NCBI GenBank assembly: GCA_030710605.1
Contig: CP092879.1
Location: forward strand, 43,030,344-43,094,343
Direction of reading: 5' to 3'
Source: Cordylochernes scorpioides
Taxonomy: Eukaryota; Arthropoda; Arachnida; Pseudoscorpiones; Chernetidae
Length of the DNA stretch: 64,000 bases
Position numbers and translations under genes: made by a program. The notes beneath the pieces are model-generated. The model had not been told where the DNA came from. It saw nothing but the letters and a program-made list of their open reading frames with translations, and ran no database searches. Positions 30,601-42,475 of the stretch are shown piece by piece (the stretch's first letter is position 1; the number at the start of each line of letters is the position of its first letter).

Positions 30601-31033
30601 AAAAGAGGTGCTAACCCTAATATGCTGGTAGTTTTTTTAGTTTTTTAGTTTGTTATTCAATTGAGAAATTTTTTTTTTAAAATATATTTATCTTAATTGT
30701 TTTTGTGGTGATAAAATTTGTAATAAAATGAATAATTAATCTATAAAAATATAGATATTACTGTTTGTTATCTGTTATATTTTTAAGAATAACTAATAAA
30801 AAACATCTTTAAACTATCTAAACACTGAAAAAAACAAAAGTTCTGAAGTTATTTTTTCTAAAATTACTTTTATAATTTACTTTTTCATAATCAAACAATA
30901 AAAGATAATTATAATCTGTATGGAGTTTTATTTATATTAGAATATCTAATATATAATTAAATTTGTATATTATATTATATATAAAAATATATCATAGAGC
31001 AAGCTCATATGAATTAATATAGTGTAAAAACTA

Positions 31034-34000
31034 TATAATAAAAATATAACAGTGATTCAACATTTAAAGCTTAATGAGCAAACTGATAAGAATGATAAAT
31101 CATATCAAGTAGATTTGGTTAGATTAGCAAGCTAAATCTAAATTAGTTATAAAAATAAATAGTTGTATAGTTTTATAGTTAAGTATTTTATTAAAATTAT
31201 CTTCATTATTTTGATTATTTAATTTCAAATTATAAAATTTGTAAAATGTTATTATTTAGTATAGATAGAGAGAAAAAAAAATCCTTCACTTCTAAACATC
31301 ATCTAGTTAATTATATATTTATATATAATAACAATAAAATTTAACAACGTAACGTCTTTTGTATCGGCTTTTACACGTCATTTAGACATACTCTAATCCT
31401 ATATATAGAATAATAGAAGTGAGAATATATATGATAGTTAGAAAAAAGAGAGAAAGACAGAACCATGCACTATTAATCAAACTAATAATAAGAAAACAAA
31501 AAGTTTTGTAAAGAAGGTAGATAAGGTTGTTAGTATATATATATATATATATTTATAATTTTATATTTTATCTTTTTTTTTTTTTAAATGATTTTTTAAA
31601 TTTTTTTATTTTAAAATATGAATATAAATAGTTGTATTTAGTAATATATCTATATTATTAATTAACTTTGTTATAAGTTTGGTTATTATGTTTTGAAACC
31701 CTAATGGTAGACCAGACATATACAAAAAAAAATTAAAATTGGAGTAATTATTGAAAAAAGAGATCTGCTGAACCGGGAATTCTCAAATAGAAATTCAGCG
31801 GCGTTTCATCCCTTCTCTATTACGTCATAGATATCTTTTCAACCGTATTTTATGTGTTAATATAAAGTTAATTCAGTGAAACATTTATATGAACAGATAT
31901 AACAAATTCCATTAACAAGTTCCAACCGTGACCTACCTTGCCCGCGGCGTCTTCAACTGTAAACATCTATTTCTGGATGACACATGTTGTGGGGGGGGTG
32001 GGGGACTAAATTAGCCCGTTTGTTTTGAAGTTTTAGAACAAAAAGATATTCAAAGAAGAGAGAAAAGTTAGTTAATGGAAGAAAACCAAACTTTATAATC
32101 TTTACAGCTAGTTATATTAAAATAACTGATTCAACACTTATTCATCTTTCAATATTCCTTTAAAAAGGCAAATTATTAGAGTTTAATAAAGCTATTAAAT
32201 GTGAAAATTCACTTTTATTTAATTTCCATTTTCCTCCCCAGAAATTGGAGATTAAACAAAATGAATTTTATACAATATTACTTTAAACATCTTGTGAAAA
32301 AATCTTCAAATCAGCTATTTAATTTAAGTTTAACTAATTGTTAAAGAATATAAATTTGTATTATTTATTATTGAGAGAAATTATAGAAAGTTGATTTAAT
32401 AAATGGATATTTCCATTTATTTTTTTAAAAGTATTTTATAATAGATATACTGTTGAAATATTTTACTTGTCTGATACTAAATTTGTTTTTAATAAATTCC
32501 ATGTTTAAATTTTTAACATCTTCTATGAAATTTTCTAATATATTATTTATTCTATAAAATCTTAGAAACTGTCCAAAGTATATACCTTTACAACAATTTA
32601 ATGATATATTAGAATTCATATTACAGTATTTTATAATATTGAAATTATAATTACTTTTTTTATTATAAATTTTAATAGCATTGTTTGTAAGGTCTATATT
32701 TAGGTCTAAAAAGTTAACTTTTTTGTTTCTATAAATTTTTTCATTGTTCTTAAGTTTCAAGTATTTAGGATAAATTTTAGGTATTAAGTTTTTGAACTGT
32801 GGATTATTAAATATTATAATGTCATCTACATAACGGAACATTTGCCAGTTAACATTATTTTTTAGAAAGTATTCTCTTTCGTACCAGAATAATATTAAAT
32901 TTGCTAATAAAGGACTAGAAGATGTTCCCATGGGAACGCCTTCTGATTGAATATATATTTTATTTTTAAATTCTATATAGTTAAAATTTAAAAATGTTTC
33001 CAGTAGGGTTTTTGCTGTTTTAAGATCTAATTTAATTGTTTTATATCTGTTGTGAATAATTTTAATGTGGAAAGTTTTGTCATTGATGATTTCGTTAAAT
33101 AAATTGGTTATTTTATTATTTAGATCTCTTAAATTTATTTTAGAATATAGGTCCTCAAAGTCAAATGTGTGTACTGTTTCAATGTTTGTCCAATTGTTCA
33201 TTAAATAGTTAATGATTTTTTTATTTGAGTCGATAAATTTATAATTATATTTATTAGTTAATTTATTTATAATAAATTGTAGTGTTGAAGCTAATTGTAT
33301 ATCAATGTTTTTTATAACTGAATTTATACCAGATGTGATTGTTCTGAAAGAAATAGGTTTTTTGTGTAGTTTAGGAATTATATAGAACTTTGGTATGTTT
33401 GGATTTTTGTAGTGATTATAAATTTTTAGTGAATTTTCAACGTTTTTGATGTCTTTTTTGATTTTTGTGGCTGTAGTTCTAGCAAAAGTGTATTTATGAT
33501 TATTATCAATTTCCTTTTTTAGTATATCGTGGTATAGATTTTTACAAATTATAGATAAGTTATTGGAACATTTATCTATAGGAGTGATAATAAAGTCCTT
33601 CTGTAATTTAATTATATTTTCTTTAAAAGAAGGAATATCTGAATTAGGTTTTGTGTATTTAAGTGTATTATTATAATAATTTATAATTTCCTTTTTAATA
33701 TTATGTTTCCATTCCAGAAAAGTAAATTCTGGAATACTGTATTTTATACTAGTTTTATTTATGAAAATATCTATATCTTTTAATATAGATTTAATTGTAT
33801 TATTATAATTGTGTTTAATTTGAGGTATATATTTATACCCTTTATTTAAAATATCCTGATATTCTGGATTTGAAAAAGAAAAATTGCTAGTTAATATATG
33901 ACCTGAGAACTTATATCTATCAATATAGTTGTTGCAATTACATTTAATTTTTTTAAAATTTGCTAAATTATCAATAAATTGGTTATAATTGCAAACTAAA

Positions 34001-34206
34001 TTACCTATATTTTTGTTGTATCTCCAGATTGTTTTGAAATTTAAATTTTTTATAGGGAAAAGATTATTAATGTTTTGGTTATTAAAAATATCATTAAACT
34101 TAATATGATTAAATAAATTGTTATTAAATTTAATGATAATATTAATGTTATTAGTAGATTGTTTAATTTTTCTGTATTTAAAGATGTCGTGTGTGATATC
34201 TATTAA
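31034..34206 (-). mobile_element. Penelope-like element copy 2, 5'-truncated
   Basis: Near-identical to copy 1 over RT and the whole 3' region, in the same orientation, so the two form a tandem with about 430 bp between. It stops at codon context LIDITHDIFK and abuts copy 3 in inverted orientation. Confidence 0.88.
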
Positions 34207-34224
34207 TGTCAAAACAAAAAACAA
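32425..34224 (-). CDS. PLE reverse transcriptase (copy 2, GIY-YIG lost)
   Basis: 599 aa; the first six residues come from the junction with copy 3. It keeps RT motifs FRTITSGINS, HTFDFEDLYSKINL, GVPMGTSSSPLLANL and YVDDIIIF and the thumb region to the natural end. The nuclease part is absent because of 5' truncation, as is common for target-primed copies. Confidence 0.82.
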   Translation of the reverse strand: MFFVLTLIDITHDIFKYRKIKQSTNNINIIIKFNNNLFNHIKFNDIFNNQNINNLFPIKNLNFKTIWRYNKNIGNLVCNYNQFIDNLANFKKIKCNCNNYIDRYKFSGHILTSNFSFSNPEYQDILNKGYKYIPQIKHNYNNTIKSILKDIDIFINKTSIKYSIPEFTFLEWKHNIKKEIINYYNNTLKYTKPNSDIPSFKENIIKLQKDFIITPIDKCSNNLSIICKNLYHDILKKEIDNNHKYTFARTTATKIKKDIKNVENSLKIYNHYKNPNIPKFYIIPKLHKKPISFRTITSGINSVIKNIDIQLASTLQFIINKLTNKYNYKFIDSNKKIINYLMNNWTNIETVHTFDFEDLYSKINLRDLNNKITNLFNEIINDKTFHIKIIHNRYKTIKLDLKTAKTLLETFLNFNYIEFKNKIYIQSEGVPMGTSSSPLLANLILFWYEREYFLKNNVNWQMFRYVDDIIIFNNPQFKNLIPKIYPKYLKLKNNEKIYRNKKVNFLDLNIDLTNNAIKIYNKKSNYNFNIIKYCNMNSNISLNCCKGIYFGQFLRFYRINNILENFIEDVKNLNMEFIKNKFSIRQVKYFNSISIIKYF

Positions 34225-37200
34225 CGACTATTATTAGAAAACAACTACATTTATAAACACAACACATTATTCCCCTATGGTCTTAATGACGAATTAAACT
34301 ACACATACAAACCACAAACAGAAGAAATTTCAACTTATGAAATCAGCTGCAAATACAAAAAAAAATGAATTTAAAACTAAACCTAATAAAAACTAGAGGT
34401 AAAACTACCAATAAATTAGGTTACATTGAATTTGAAGAATTACTGGACCCAAAACAAATGTATACTAACAACTTCATCGATAAATTTATTAAAACATTAT
34501 TTAAACTAAATAATAATAAATTTATCAAACTCATAGAATATATTAAAATTCATAATCTGACTAACAGATTAATAGATATCACACACGACATCTTTAAATA
34601 CAGAAAAATTAAACAATCTACTAATAACATTAATATTATCATTAAATTTAATAACAATTTATTTAATCATATTAAGTTTAATGATATTTTTAATAACCAA
34701 AACATTAATAATCTTTTCCCTATAAAAAATTTAAATTTCAAAACAATCTGGAGATATAACAAAAATATAGGTAATTTAGTTTGCAATTATAACCAATTTA
34801 TTGATAATTTAGCAAATTTTAAAAAAATTAAATGTAATTGCAACAACTATATTGATAGATATAAGTTCTCAGGTCATATATTAACTAGCAATTTTTCTTT
34901 TTCAAATCCAGAATATCAGGATATTTTAAATAAAGGGTATAAATATATACCTCAAATTAAACAAAATTATAATAATACAATTAAATCTATATTAAAAGAT
35001 ATAGATATTTTCATAAATAAAACTAGTATAAAATACAGTATTCCAGAATTTACTTTTCTGGAATGGAAACATAATATTAAAAAGGAAATTATAAATTATT
35101 ATAATAATACACTTAAATACACAAAACCTAATTCAGATATTCCTTCTTTTAAAGAAAATATAATTAAATTACAGAAGGACTTTATTATCACTCCTATAGA
35201 TAAATGTTCCAATAACTTATCTATAATTTGTAAAAATCTATACCACGATATACTAAAAAAGGAAATTGATAATAATCATAAATACACTTTTGCTAGAACT
35301 ACAGCCACAAAAATCAAAAAAGACATCAAAAACGTTGAAAATTCACTAAAAATTTATAATCACTACAAAAATCCAAACATACCAAAGTTCTATATAATTC
35401 CTAAACTACACAAAAAACCTATTTCTTTCAGAACAATCACATCTGGTATAAATTCAGTTATAAAAAACATTGATATACAATTAGCTTCAACACTACAATT
35501 TATTATAAATAAATTAACTAATAAATATAATTATAAATTTATCGACTCAAATAAAAAAATCATTAACTATTTAATGAACAATTGGACAAACATTGAAACA
35601 GTACACACATTTGACTTTGAGGACCTATATTCTAAAATAAATTTAAGAGATCTAAATAATAAAATAACCAATTTATTTAACGAAATCATCAATGACAAAA
35701 CTTTCCACATTAAAATTATTCACAACAGATATAAAACAATTAAATTAGATCTTAAAACAGCAAAAACCCTACTGGAAACATTTTTAAATTTTAACTATAT
35801 AGAATTTAAAAATAAAATATATATTCAATCAGAAGGCGTTCCCATGGGAACATCTTCTAGTCCTTTATTAGCAAATTTAATATTATTCTGGTACGAAAGA
35901 GAATACTTTCTAAAAAATAATGTTAACTGGCAAATGTTCCGTTATGTAGATGACATTATAATATTTAATAATCCACAGTTCAAAAACTTAATACCTAAAA
36001 TTTATCCTAAATACTTGAAACTTAAGAACAATGAAAAAATTTATAGAAACAAAAAAGTTAACTTTTTAGACCTAAATATAGACCTTACAAACAATGCTAT
36101 TAAAATTTATAATAAAAAAAGTAATTATAATTTCAATATTATAAAATACTGTAATATGAATTCTAATATATCATTAAATTGTTGTAAAGGTATATACTTT
36201 GGACAGTTTCTAAGATTTTATAGAATAAATAATATATTAGAAAATTTCATAGAAGATGTTAAAAATTTAAACATGGAATTTATTAAAAACAAATTTAGTA
36301 TCAGACAAGTAAAATATTCCAACAGTATATCTATTATAAAATACTTAAAAAAAAAAAAAAAGGAAATATCCATTTATTAAATCAACTTTCTATAATTTCT
36401 CTCAATAATAAATAATACAAATTTATATTCTTTAACAATTAGTTAAACTTAAATTAAATAGCTGATTTGAAGATTTTTTCACAAGATGTTTAAAGTAATA
36501 TTGTATAAAATTCATTTTGTTTAATCTCCAATTTCTGGGGAGGAAAATGGAAATTAAATAAAAGCGAATTTCCACATTTAATAGCTTTATTAAACTCTAA
36601 TAATTTGCCTTTTTAAAGGAATATTGAAAGATGAATAAGTGTTGAATCAGTTATTTTAATATAACTAGCTGTAAAGATTATAAAGTTTGGTTTTCTTCCA
36701 TTAACTAACTTTTCTCTCTTCTTTGAATATCTTTTTGTTCTAAAACTTCAAAACAAACGGGCTAATTTAGTCCCCCACCCCCCCCACAACATGTGTCATC
36801 CAGAAATAGATGTTTACAGTTGAAGACGCCGCGGGCAAGGTAGGTCACGGTTGGAACTTGTTATATCTGTTCATATAAATGTTTCACTGAATTAACTTTA
36901 TATTAACACATAAAATACGGTTGAAAAGAGATCTATGACGTAATAGAGAAGGGATGAAACGCCGCTGAATTTCTATTTGAGAATTCCCGGTTCAGCAGAT
37001 CTCTTTTTTCAATAATTACTCCAATTTTAATTTTTTTTTGTATATGTCTGGTCTACCATTAGGGTTTCAAAACATAATAACCAAACTTATAACAAAAGTT
37101 AATTAATAATATAGATATATTACTAAATACAACTATTTATATTCATATTTTAAAATAAAAAAATTTAAAAAATCATTTAAAAAAAAAAGGATAAAATATA

Positions 37201-37606
37201 AAATTATAAATATATATATATATATACTAACAACCTTATCTACCTTCTTTACAAAACTTTTTGTTTTCTTATTATTAGTTTGATTAATAGTGCATGGTTC
37301 TGTCTTTCTCTCTTTTTTCTAACTATCATATATATTCTCACTTCTATTATTCTATATATAGGATTAGAGTATGTCTAAATGACGTGTAAAAGCCGATACA
37401 AAAGACGTTACGTTGTTAAATTTTATTGTTATTATTTATAAATATATAATTAACTAGATGATGTTTAGAAGTGAAGGATTTTTTTTTCTCTCTATCTATA
37501 CTAAATAATAACATTTTACAAATTTTATAATTTGAAATTAAATAATCAAAATAATGAAGATAATTTTAATAAAATACTTAACTATAAAACTATACAACTA
37601 TTTATT
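34207..37606 (+). mobile_element. Penelope-like element copy 3, inverted
   Basis: Plus-strand copy starting inside the GIY-YIG region (DICQNKKQRLLLENNY) and running through RT and most of the 3' region. It lacks roughly the last 100 bp of the tail seen in copies 1 and 2. With copy 2 it forms a palindrome with arms of about 3 kb and a spacer of about 350 bp. Confidence 0.88.
34365..36380 (+). CDS. PLE reverse transcriptase (copy 3)
   Basis: 671 aa. It carries the connector from the GIY-YIG domain (LGYIEFEELLDPKQMYTNNF) and all RT motifs, ending in a lysine run. A one-base difference in an A-tract upstream of this Met puts the partial GIY-YIG stretch at 34210-34360 in another frame. Nearly identical to copies 1 and 2, so amplification is recent. 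Confidence 0.82.
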   Translation: MNLKLNLIKTRGKTTNKLGYIEFEELLDPKQMYTNNFIDKFIKTLFKLNNNKFIKLIEYIKIHNLTNRLIDITHDIFKYRKIKQSTNNINIIIKFNNNLFNHIKFNDIFNNQNINNLFPIKNLNFKTIWRYNKNIGNLVCNYNQFIDNLANFKKIKCNCNNYIDRYKFSGHILTSNFSFSNPEYQDILNKGYKYIPQIKQNYNNTIKSILKDIDIFINKTSIKYSIPEFTFLEWKHNIKKEIINYYNNTLKYTKPNSDIPSFKENIIKLQKDFIITPIDKCSNNLSIICKNLYHDILKKEIDNNHKYTFARTTATKIKKDIKNVENSLKIYNHYKNPNIPKFYIIPKLHKKPISFRTITSGINSVIKNIDIQLASTLQFIINKLTNKYNYKFIDSNKKIINYLMNNWTNIETVHTFDFEDLYSKINLRDLNNKITNLFNEIINDKTFHIKIIHNRYKTIKLDLKTAKTLLETFLNFNYIEFKNKIYIQSEGVPMGTSSSPLLANLILFWYEREYFLKNNVNWQMFRYVDDIIIFNNPQFKNLIPKIYPKYLKLKNNEKIYRNKKVNFLDLNIDLTNNAIKIYNKKSNYNFNIIKYCNMNSNISLNCCKGIYFGQFLRFYRINNILENFIEDVKNLNMEFIKNKFSIRQVKYSNSISIIKYLKKKKKEISIY

Positions 37607-37635
37607 TATATATATATATATATATTATAAAACTA

Positions 37636-37792
37636 TTTTAGAGGCGTAATATTCTTTTTAAAATAAAACAATTTCTACTGTCCTTACTGCGATGGAAAAA
37701 TTAAAGGGAGGACAGTAGAAATTGTTTTATTTTAAAAAGAATATTACGCCTCTAAAATAGTTTTATAATTTGATAACAGATGGCGCTCTAGT
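37636..37792. mobile_element. Palindromic MITE, short form
   Basis: Arms of about 60 bp: GAGGCGTAATATTCTTTTT...ACAATTTCTACTGTCC, and complement. The GATAACAGATGGCGC terminus identifies it with the family at 47070 and 50765. Confidence 0.8.
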
Positions 37793-37825
37793 ACATCGTA
37801 ACATATATATATATATATATATATA

Positions 37826-37960
37826 TGTGATGAGGTCTTGTCGACTCTTCTGTAATAAAATCCTGTCGACTTATCTGTGATGAGGTATCCTGTCGACTCT
37901 TCTGTGATGAGGTCCTGTCGACTTGTCTGTGATGAGGTATCCTGTCGACTCTCGCTATAA
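37826..37960. repeat. Short tandem array (~30-bp unit)
   Basis: Repeats of CTGTGATGAGGT(AT)CCTGTCGACT variants, about five units, leading directly into repeat A copy 2. A single version precedes copy 1 near 14020. Confidence 0.7.
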
Positions 37961-38490
37961 CTGTAGTAACCGAGGGTCAAACCAGTAGTAACCGAGAGGG
38001 ACAGTCAGGGCGTGGAGAGTTTTCCAGTACCTCTCTGCACCTTGGAGGACCTTTAACAGTTCTCACAGAGTACAGGCAGTCGTGGTCGAGGCAGAGCGGA
38101 AAGCTTGGGAATGTCCACACACAAAAAACGAAGAGACACAGTTGTAGTAGGAAAGTTCCATGAACAGATAAAAGTCGAGCTAAGAGCAAGATGGAGAAAG
38201 AAGGTTTCTTACTGTTTTACATGGTCGATGAGGTGGACCTGGCTGCAACCAACAAGGGCTCACGCCGACGGTGAAGTGACTCTCTGAGTTCGACTAAAAC
38301 CGAGGTTTTTATATACCTTCGCCGAGGAGGGAGGGGAAGAGATGGTGATGCAAAGACAAATGTCAATCATGCGTATAATTATTTATAGATGTGTTTCTAT
38401 ATACAACATTACAATCTTGTTATAAGTATTATACAATAAAGGGTTGTTGGTTTAAATTACCATATATTTATATATCTGAGGAAGTAACAT
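37960..38490 (+). repeat. Interspersed repeat A, copy 2
   Basis: Matches 13950-14745 through most of its length, including GTACCTCTCTGCACCTTGGA and the distal GGGTTGTTGGTTTAAATTACC. Confidence 0.65.
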
Positions 38491-38499
38491 TATTCAGGG

Positions 38500-38640
38500 C
38501 TATTTCTTTCTAATCATATAGGCGTCCATCTACAAGTTATTCTGAGCCTTGAGGTAAGGGGGAGCTAACGAAGGCCTCCTTGATTATATGAAGGAAAACT
38601 CTTCGGCAATATGGAAGCATTCATTAATGTACATCACTGT
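38500..38640 (-). repeat. Interspersed repeat D, copy 2
   Basis: Inverted counterpart of 24470-24610. Confidence 0.5.
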
Positions 38641-38709
38641 GCATAGTCTTGTTTAATCACAAGGCAATAACCTTCCATCTATATATAAAAAATGAAAGCA
38701 TAAAAGCAC

Positions 38710-38790
38710 GAATGTTTCTTTTTTAATATAAAACAAAATTATACTATATTGGGAGGGCTTGGCTCATCAGTAGTGAGCATTGCTCGATAC
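38710..38790. repeat. Fragment of the ~440-bp MITE family
   Basis: GGGAGGGCTTGGCTCATCAG followed by TAGTGA and GAGCATTGCTCGATACAAAT, the inner part of the MITE with a deletion. The opposite end then joins the adjacent foldback. Confidence 0.5.
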
Positions 38791-38799
38791 AAATATTTA

Positions 38800-39165
38800 T
38801 TAGATAATAAAAAGGCATATATTGGATTTAATAAAAGATTTATTTTGCCAATATTTCGGCTGGCTGAACGCCAACCTTTATCGAGGCATTACATCTTTGT
38901 ATACACAAACTCAGCGCCACATAGTGTTACAATATCACAGTTGAAATCATTTAAAATATAAAGTAGGTGGGGGAATTTTGTGCATGAAAAAATAATCAAA
39001 AATTTTAAATGATTTCAACTGTGATATTGTAACACTATGTGGCGCTGAGTTTGTGTATACAAAGATGTAATGCCTCGATAAAGTTTGGCGTTCAGCCAGC
39101 CGAAATATTGGCAAAATAAATCTTTTATTAAATCCAATATATGCCTTTTTATTATCTAATGAATT
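38800..39165. repeat. Large foldback with hammerhead-like core
   Basis: Arms of about 160 bp (38800-38960 and 39000-39165), nearly identical. The plus strand of the right arm reads CTCGATAAAG, a GC-rich inverted pair (TTGGCGTTCAGCCA), then GAAAT, a degraded hammerhead-like layout. A single diverged arm lies at 18600-18730. Confidence 0.7.
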
Positions 39166-39289
39166 AAATATGGATTGCTCTATTTTCAAAACAAATATTT
39201 ATATGTCCTAAAAGCTTATCTCCATAGTTTTCTTGAAAACCATTTCTAAGATTCCACCCTTTATTACAAAATATATAAGCAGAATCGTC

Positions 39290-39440
39290 CAATACAGTAT
39301 TAGAGCTCTAAAGAAGCGCTATGGTAGATTAAATTGGTGAGAACGCTGGGAGGGTTCACCACTGATGAACCAAGCCCTCCTCATATATTGTTTCATCGCA
39401 GTAAGGAGAGTAGAAGTTTGTTTTATATTAAAAAGAAACA
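39290..39440. repeat. Fragment of the ~440-bp MITE family
   Basis: Contains GCTATGGTAGATTAAATTGG, GGGAGGGTTCACCACTGATG and the following AGGAGAGTAGAA block, as at 16686 and 46225. Confidence 0.65.
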
Positions 39441-40074
39441 TTCGTATTTTAATGCTTACATTTCTTATATAGTCTTGTTTATTGTTTCCTCCTTAAATAT
39501 ACATATTACTTAACTTTGTGTGTATGTTTTACCACTAACGGAGGTGAATACAATTACCTCAAAATATTTCAATCTCTCTTAAAATATCTAAACCTATAGG
39601 ATGAATTTAGAAAGGCTTGGATCCTCTCAGTATGGTTAACCGTTAGAGATTCCGTCTATTCAATCTCCCATATGGTTACCACTTGTTTTTTCACTCCGAT
39701 TGGAAGGTAAATTATTGTCTCAAATTTATTAAAAAACTAAAGCAGTTTAAGCTCATCAGTTAGGTGGAATGTTTGTTGTTTATTTATATTTAATTAGCGA
39801 ACTGATCTCCCACGTAATTGGACAAATGTGGCCATGTTTGTATATAAGGGGGACTATAGGTATGTAGAGGATTCTTTCCCAGGAGTGAGTTGTGTGGAGA
39901 CGTCGTTCTCTATTTCCGTGTTTGGGGGTCTTCTCGCATACCTGTGTAACTCCGGTCTGCTCCCTATCAACGCTACAATAAAAAATAAATCCATATATAG
40001 AACAAATCGTGAGTTTTTATTTACATTCTGTTGTTGTATCCTTGAGTGTACGCTTTTCTAGAGATGTTATGCAC
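39441..40074. other. No gene seen
   Basis: A 77-aa frame at 39828-40061 (MAMFVYKGDYRYVEDSFPGV start) has a hydrophobic C-terminus but no recognised family. Its last bases resemble a poly(A)-rich repeat. Not called a gene. Confidence 0.3.
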
Positions 40075-40650
40075 AAACCACTGAAGCTATAAAGTTAGAG
40101 ATTCTAGATACGAACCAAATATGAGAGTGACAGAGTGTCTAAGAGAATATATTGACATTATATAAGGCAGTCTTTCACGGGAGGTTCTACTGAAGCTAGG
40201 TACAAACCAAATAAGAGTGCCAGAATGTGTAAGAGAATATATGGACGTTGTATAAGGCGGTCTTTCACGGGAGGTTCTAGTGACGCTATAAGACTAGAGC
40301 TGCTAGGTACAAACCAAATATAAGAGTGTCAAGAGAATAGATTGACGTTATATAAAGCGGTTTTTCACGGGAGGTTCTACTGAAGCTAGAGATGCTAGTT
40401 TGTTGTTGTCGTGTCCAATGAAGAGCCTCAGACATCTCCATGCATCTCTACCACAGCAGTCTCAATGTCCTCAATTTTGGGTGTAAAGATGCTAAGATGC
40501 AAACTAAATAAAAGAGTGATAGTGTCCAAGAGAATGTATTGACGTTATATAAAACGGTCTTTAACGGGAGTTTCTACTGAAGCTATAAGACAAGAGATGA
40601 TAGGTGTACAAAACAAATATAAGAGTACCAGAGTGTCAGAGTGTCAAGAG
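40075..40650. repeat. Diverged ~110-bp tandem repeat, about five units
   Basis: Recurring blocks: CACGGGAGGTTCTACTGAAG, ACAAACCAAATA(T)AAGAGTG, and AAGAGAATATATTGACGTTA. One unit is interrupted by an unrelated ~100-bp stretch near 40400-40490. Confidence 0.7.
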
Positions 40651-41514
40651 ATTGCCCCGTGGGTAATGCGGGGCGGGAAGAGGATAATTTCCTGGGTGCC
40701 GGTAATCCCCAACAAGATAGACCCCAATATCGGAGCTAATCCCGGGCGGGCAGACATTAGGGCCATACATCTTGCTAACGGCCCCAATCTCGGCAGACTG
40801 CTCATGCATTTTTTACATCCTCATCAAAAATTGAAATCCCTTCTCGAAATGACGTCACTCTAATTGACACATGTGGGACACGTGTCGTTTTCTGCTTGGA
40901 GGATTCCACAGAATGGATGAAATAGTTCTTCGATTGAAATTTGAATTGCCCCAAACTAAGTGTTTCTGAAATTCTGACGAGAAACTTTTTTTCTACTGGG
41001 GTTAGAAATTGAATAAATATAGGTGAGGATTTTTTTGCCTTACATTTTATAAAATTTAAATTACATTTTATTAAAAAGTTTTTTTAATGAACATACAAGT
41101 ATTTAACATAAAGATCGTATAGAAATATTCGAAAATAATTTAAGACTGTAGATTTTTTAAAAAAATAAGCGACTTTTTTTTTTCTAGTGGATATCTCACA
41201 AAAATATTTTTCCTATCTAAACTACATAAGTAAATCCTACGAAAGACTATCTACAAATACGGAAAGTATTTCCTGGAGGTGGTTTTTCTTTGGAGGTCTG
41301 ATTATGTCATATTCTTTCTTCAAGGTGGTGGGTCAGGAAGTCGGATGGGTTATATTGTAGTTTAATTCAAAATGTGCACACATATGTAAGAATCAAGTAT
41401 CTAATTGTAAAAGATATATACTTGTGAGGATATTGAAAATTTAGCTTTAAAGAACTGTCAATTCTATAAAATAATCTCTTGCATCAATATTAGGTAAAAT
41501 TAATCATTCCTCCA
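40651..41514. other. GC-richer island, then AT-rich DNA; no gene
   Basis: 40651-40860 is distinctly more GC-rich than its surroundings and open for 88 codons, with no recognisable domain. It could be a fragment of a coding sequence or of a transposon. The remainder is AT-rich with nothing supported. Confidence 0.3.
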
Positions 41515-41705
41515 GGGAAAGTGTCTTTTCAAAACATTTTTATTGTTCTCTAGCTTTCGGGCATGGATGTCTTTTACAGGAGAAAACCTGGTTACCTAAT
41601 ACCAGCTTTTCTCCTGTAGAAGGACATCCATGCCCGAAAGCTAGAGAACAATAAAAATGTTTTGAAAAGACACTTTTTCCTGGAGGAATGATTAATTTTA
41701 CTTAA
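41515..41705. repeat. Foldback element with hammerhead-like remnant
   Basis: Near-perfect ~80-bp arms contain GTCTTTTCAAAACATTTTTA, AGAGAACAATAAAAATG and GCCCGAAAGCTAGAG. The right arm, plus strand, has CTGTAGAAGG, a short spacer, CCCGAAAGC, similar to the core in the PLE arms at 45836-45860 but weaker. Confidence 0.65.
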
Positions 41706-41779
41706 TTTAAAGATCGTGTCTTTTCAAGTTTATAATTTACACCTTTATTGGTTAATATACAACGTAGAACGAAGTTTGA

Positions 41780-41990
41780 CAATTATACCGCAAATGTTTC
41801 TTTTAAACGAAAAATCGAAATTTATTTTAAGGAGAAATAACGACCATTTCTAACCTTAGGGATGAAGTATGAAAGGATGAATTATGAAGAGTAATGATGA
41901 ACGGAAAATAAAATGTCCAAGGATGGGAATCGAACCCACAGTGTTCCGCTTACCGGGCAGATGCCATGTCCACTAGGCTACCCTGGACAT
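41780..41990 (-). mobile_element. tRNA-headed SINE, second family
   Basis: A tRNA-like head (41914-41988, minus) is joined to the body repeated at 305-625. The head folds as a cloverleaf: acceptor GTCCAGG/CTTGGAC, anticodon stem TCTGC/GCGGA, T arm with GGTTCGATTCC. The anticodon position reads GGT, but base 33 is C instead of the near-universal T, so it is more likely a SINE head or pseudo-tRNA than a working tRNA-Thr. Confidence 0.6.
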
Positions 41991-42475
41991 ATTTTCCCTT
42001 TTTAATTCGAAAACGTCTTTAATTCCTATATTTATTTTAGTCCATAAAATTTCCTATAAATAGAATTTCTGTTTTTAATTCGAATTTTTGGATAATTCGA
42101 ATTTTGGTCCCTTGGGCTTCGAATTATCTAAGTTCAACTGTAATATACTATTTTTAAAACCGTTTTTATGTTTTATCCGCTCGCTGATTGGATTTCCATC
42201 CCATATCTTCTTTTGAATTGACTTTTTTTGACAATTGAAACAATTTCATTGACATCTAGTTTATATTACATTTAAATATATATATATATATAAAATGGAA
42301 ATATAAGGTTGAAGAGTTATAAATAAATGGTTTTAATATGTAGGTTTAGATAGGATCAAATTTCTCCTGTTGTATGTGAATCTGTAGGTTGTAGATTTGA
42401 TTAGAAAAAAATAAAAGGAAATTTCCGTTCATAAATAACAAAGACGATTCAAAATTTCTATTAGTTATCTATATA
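41991..42475. other. No gene seen
   Basis: Includes a stretch of AATTCGAA(A/T) repeats near 42060-42120. Nothing coding. Confidence 0.35.
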
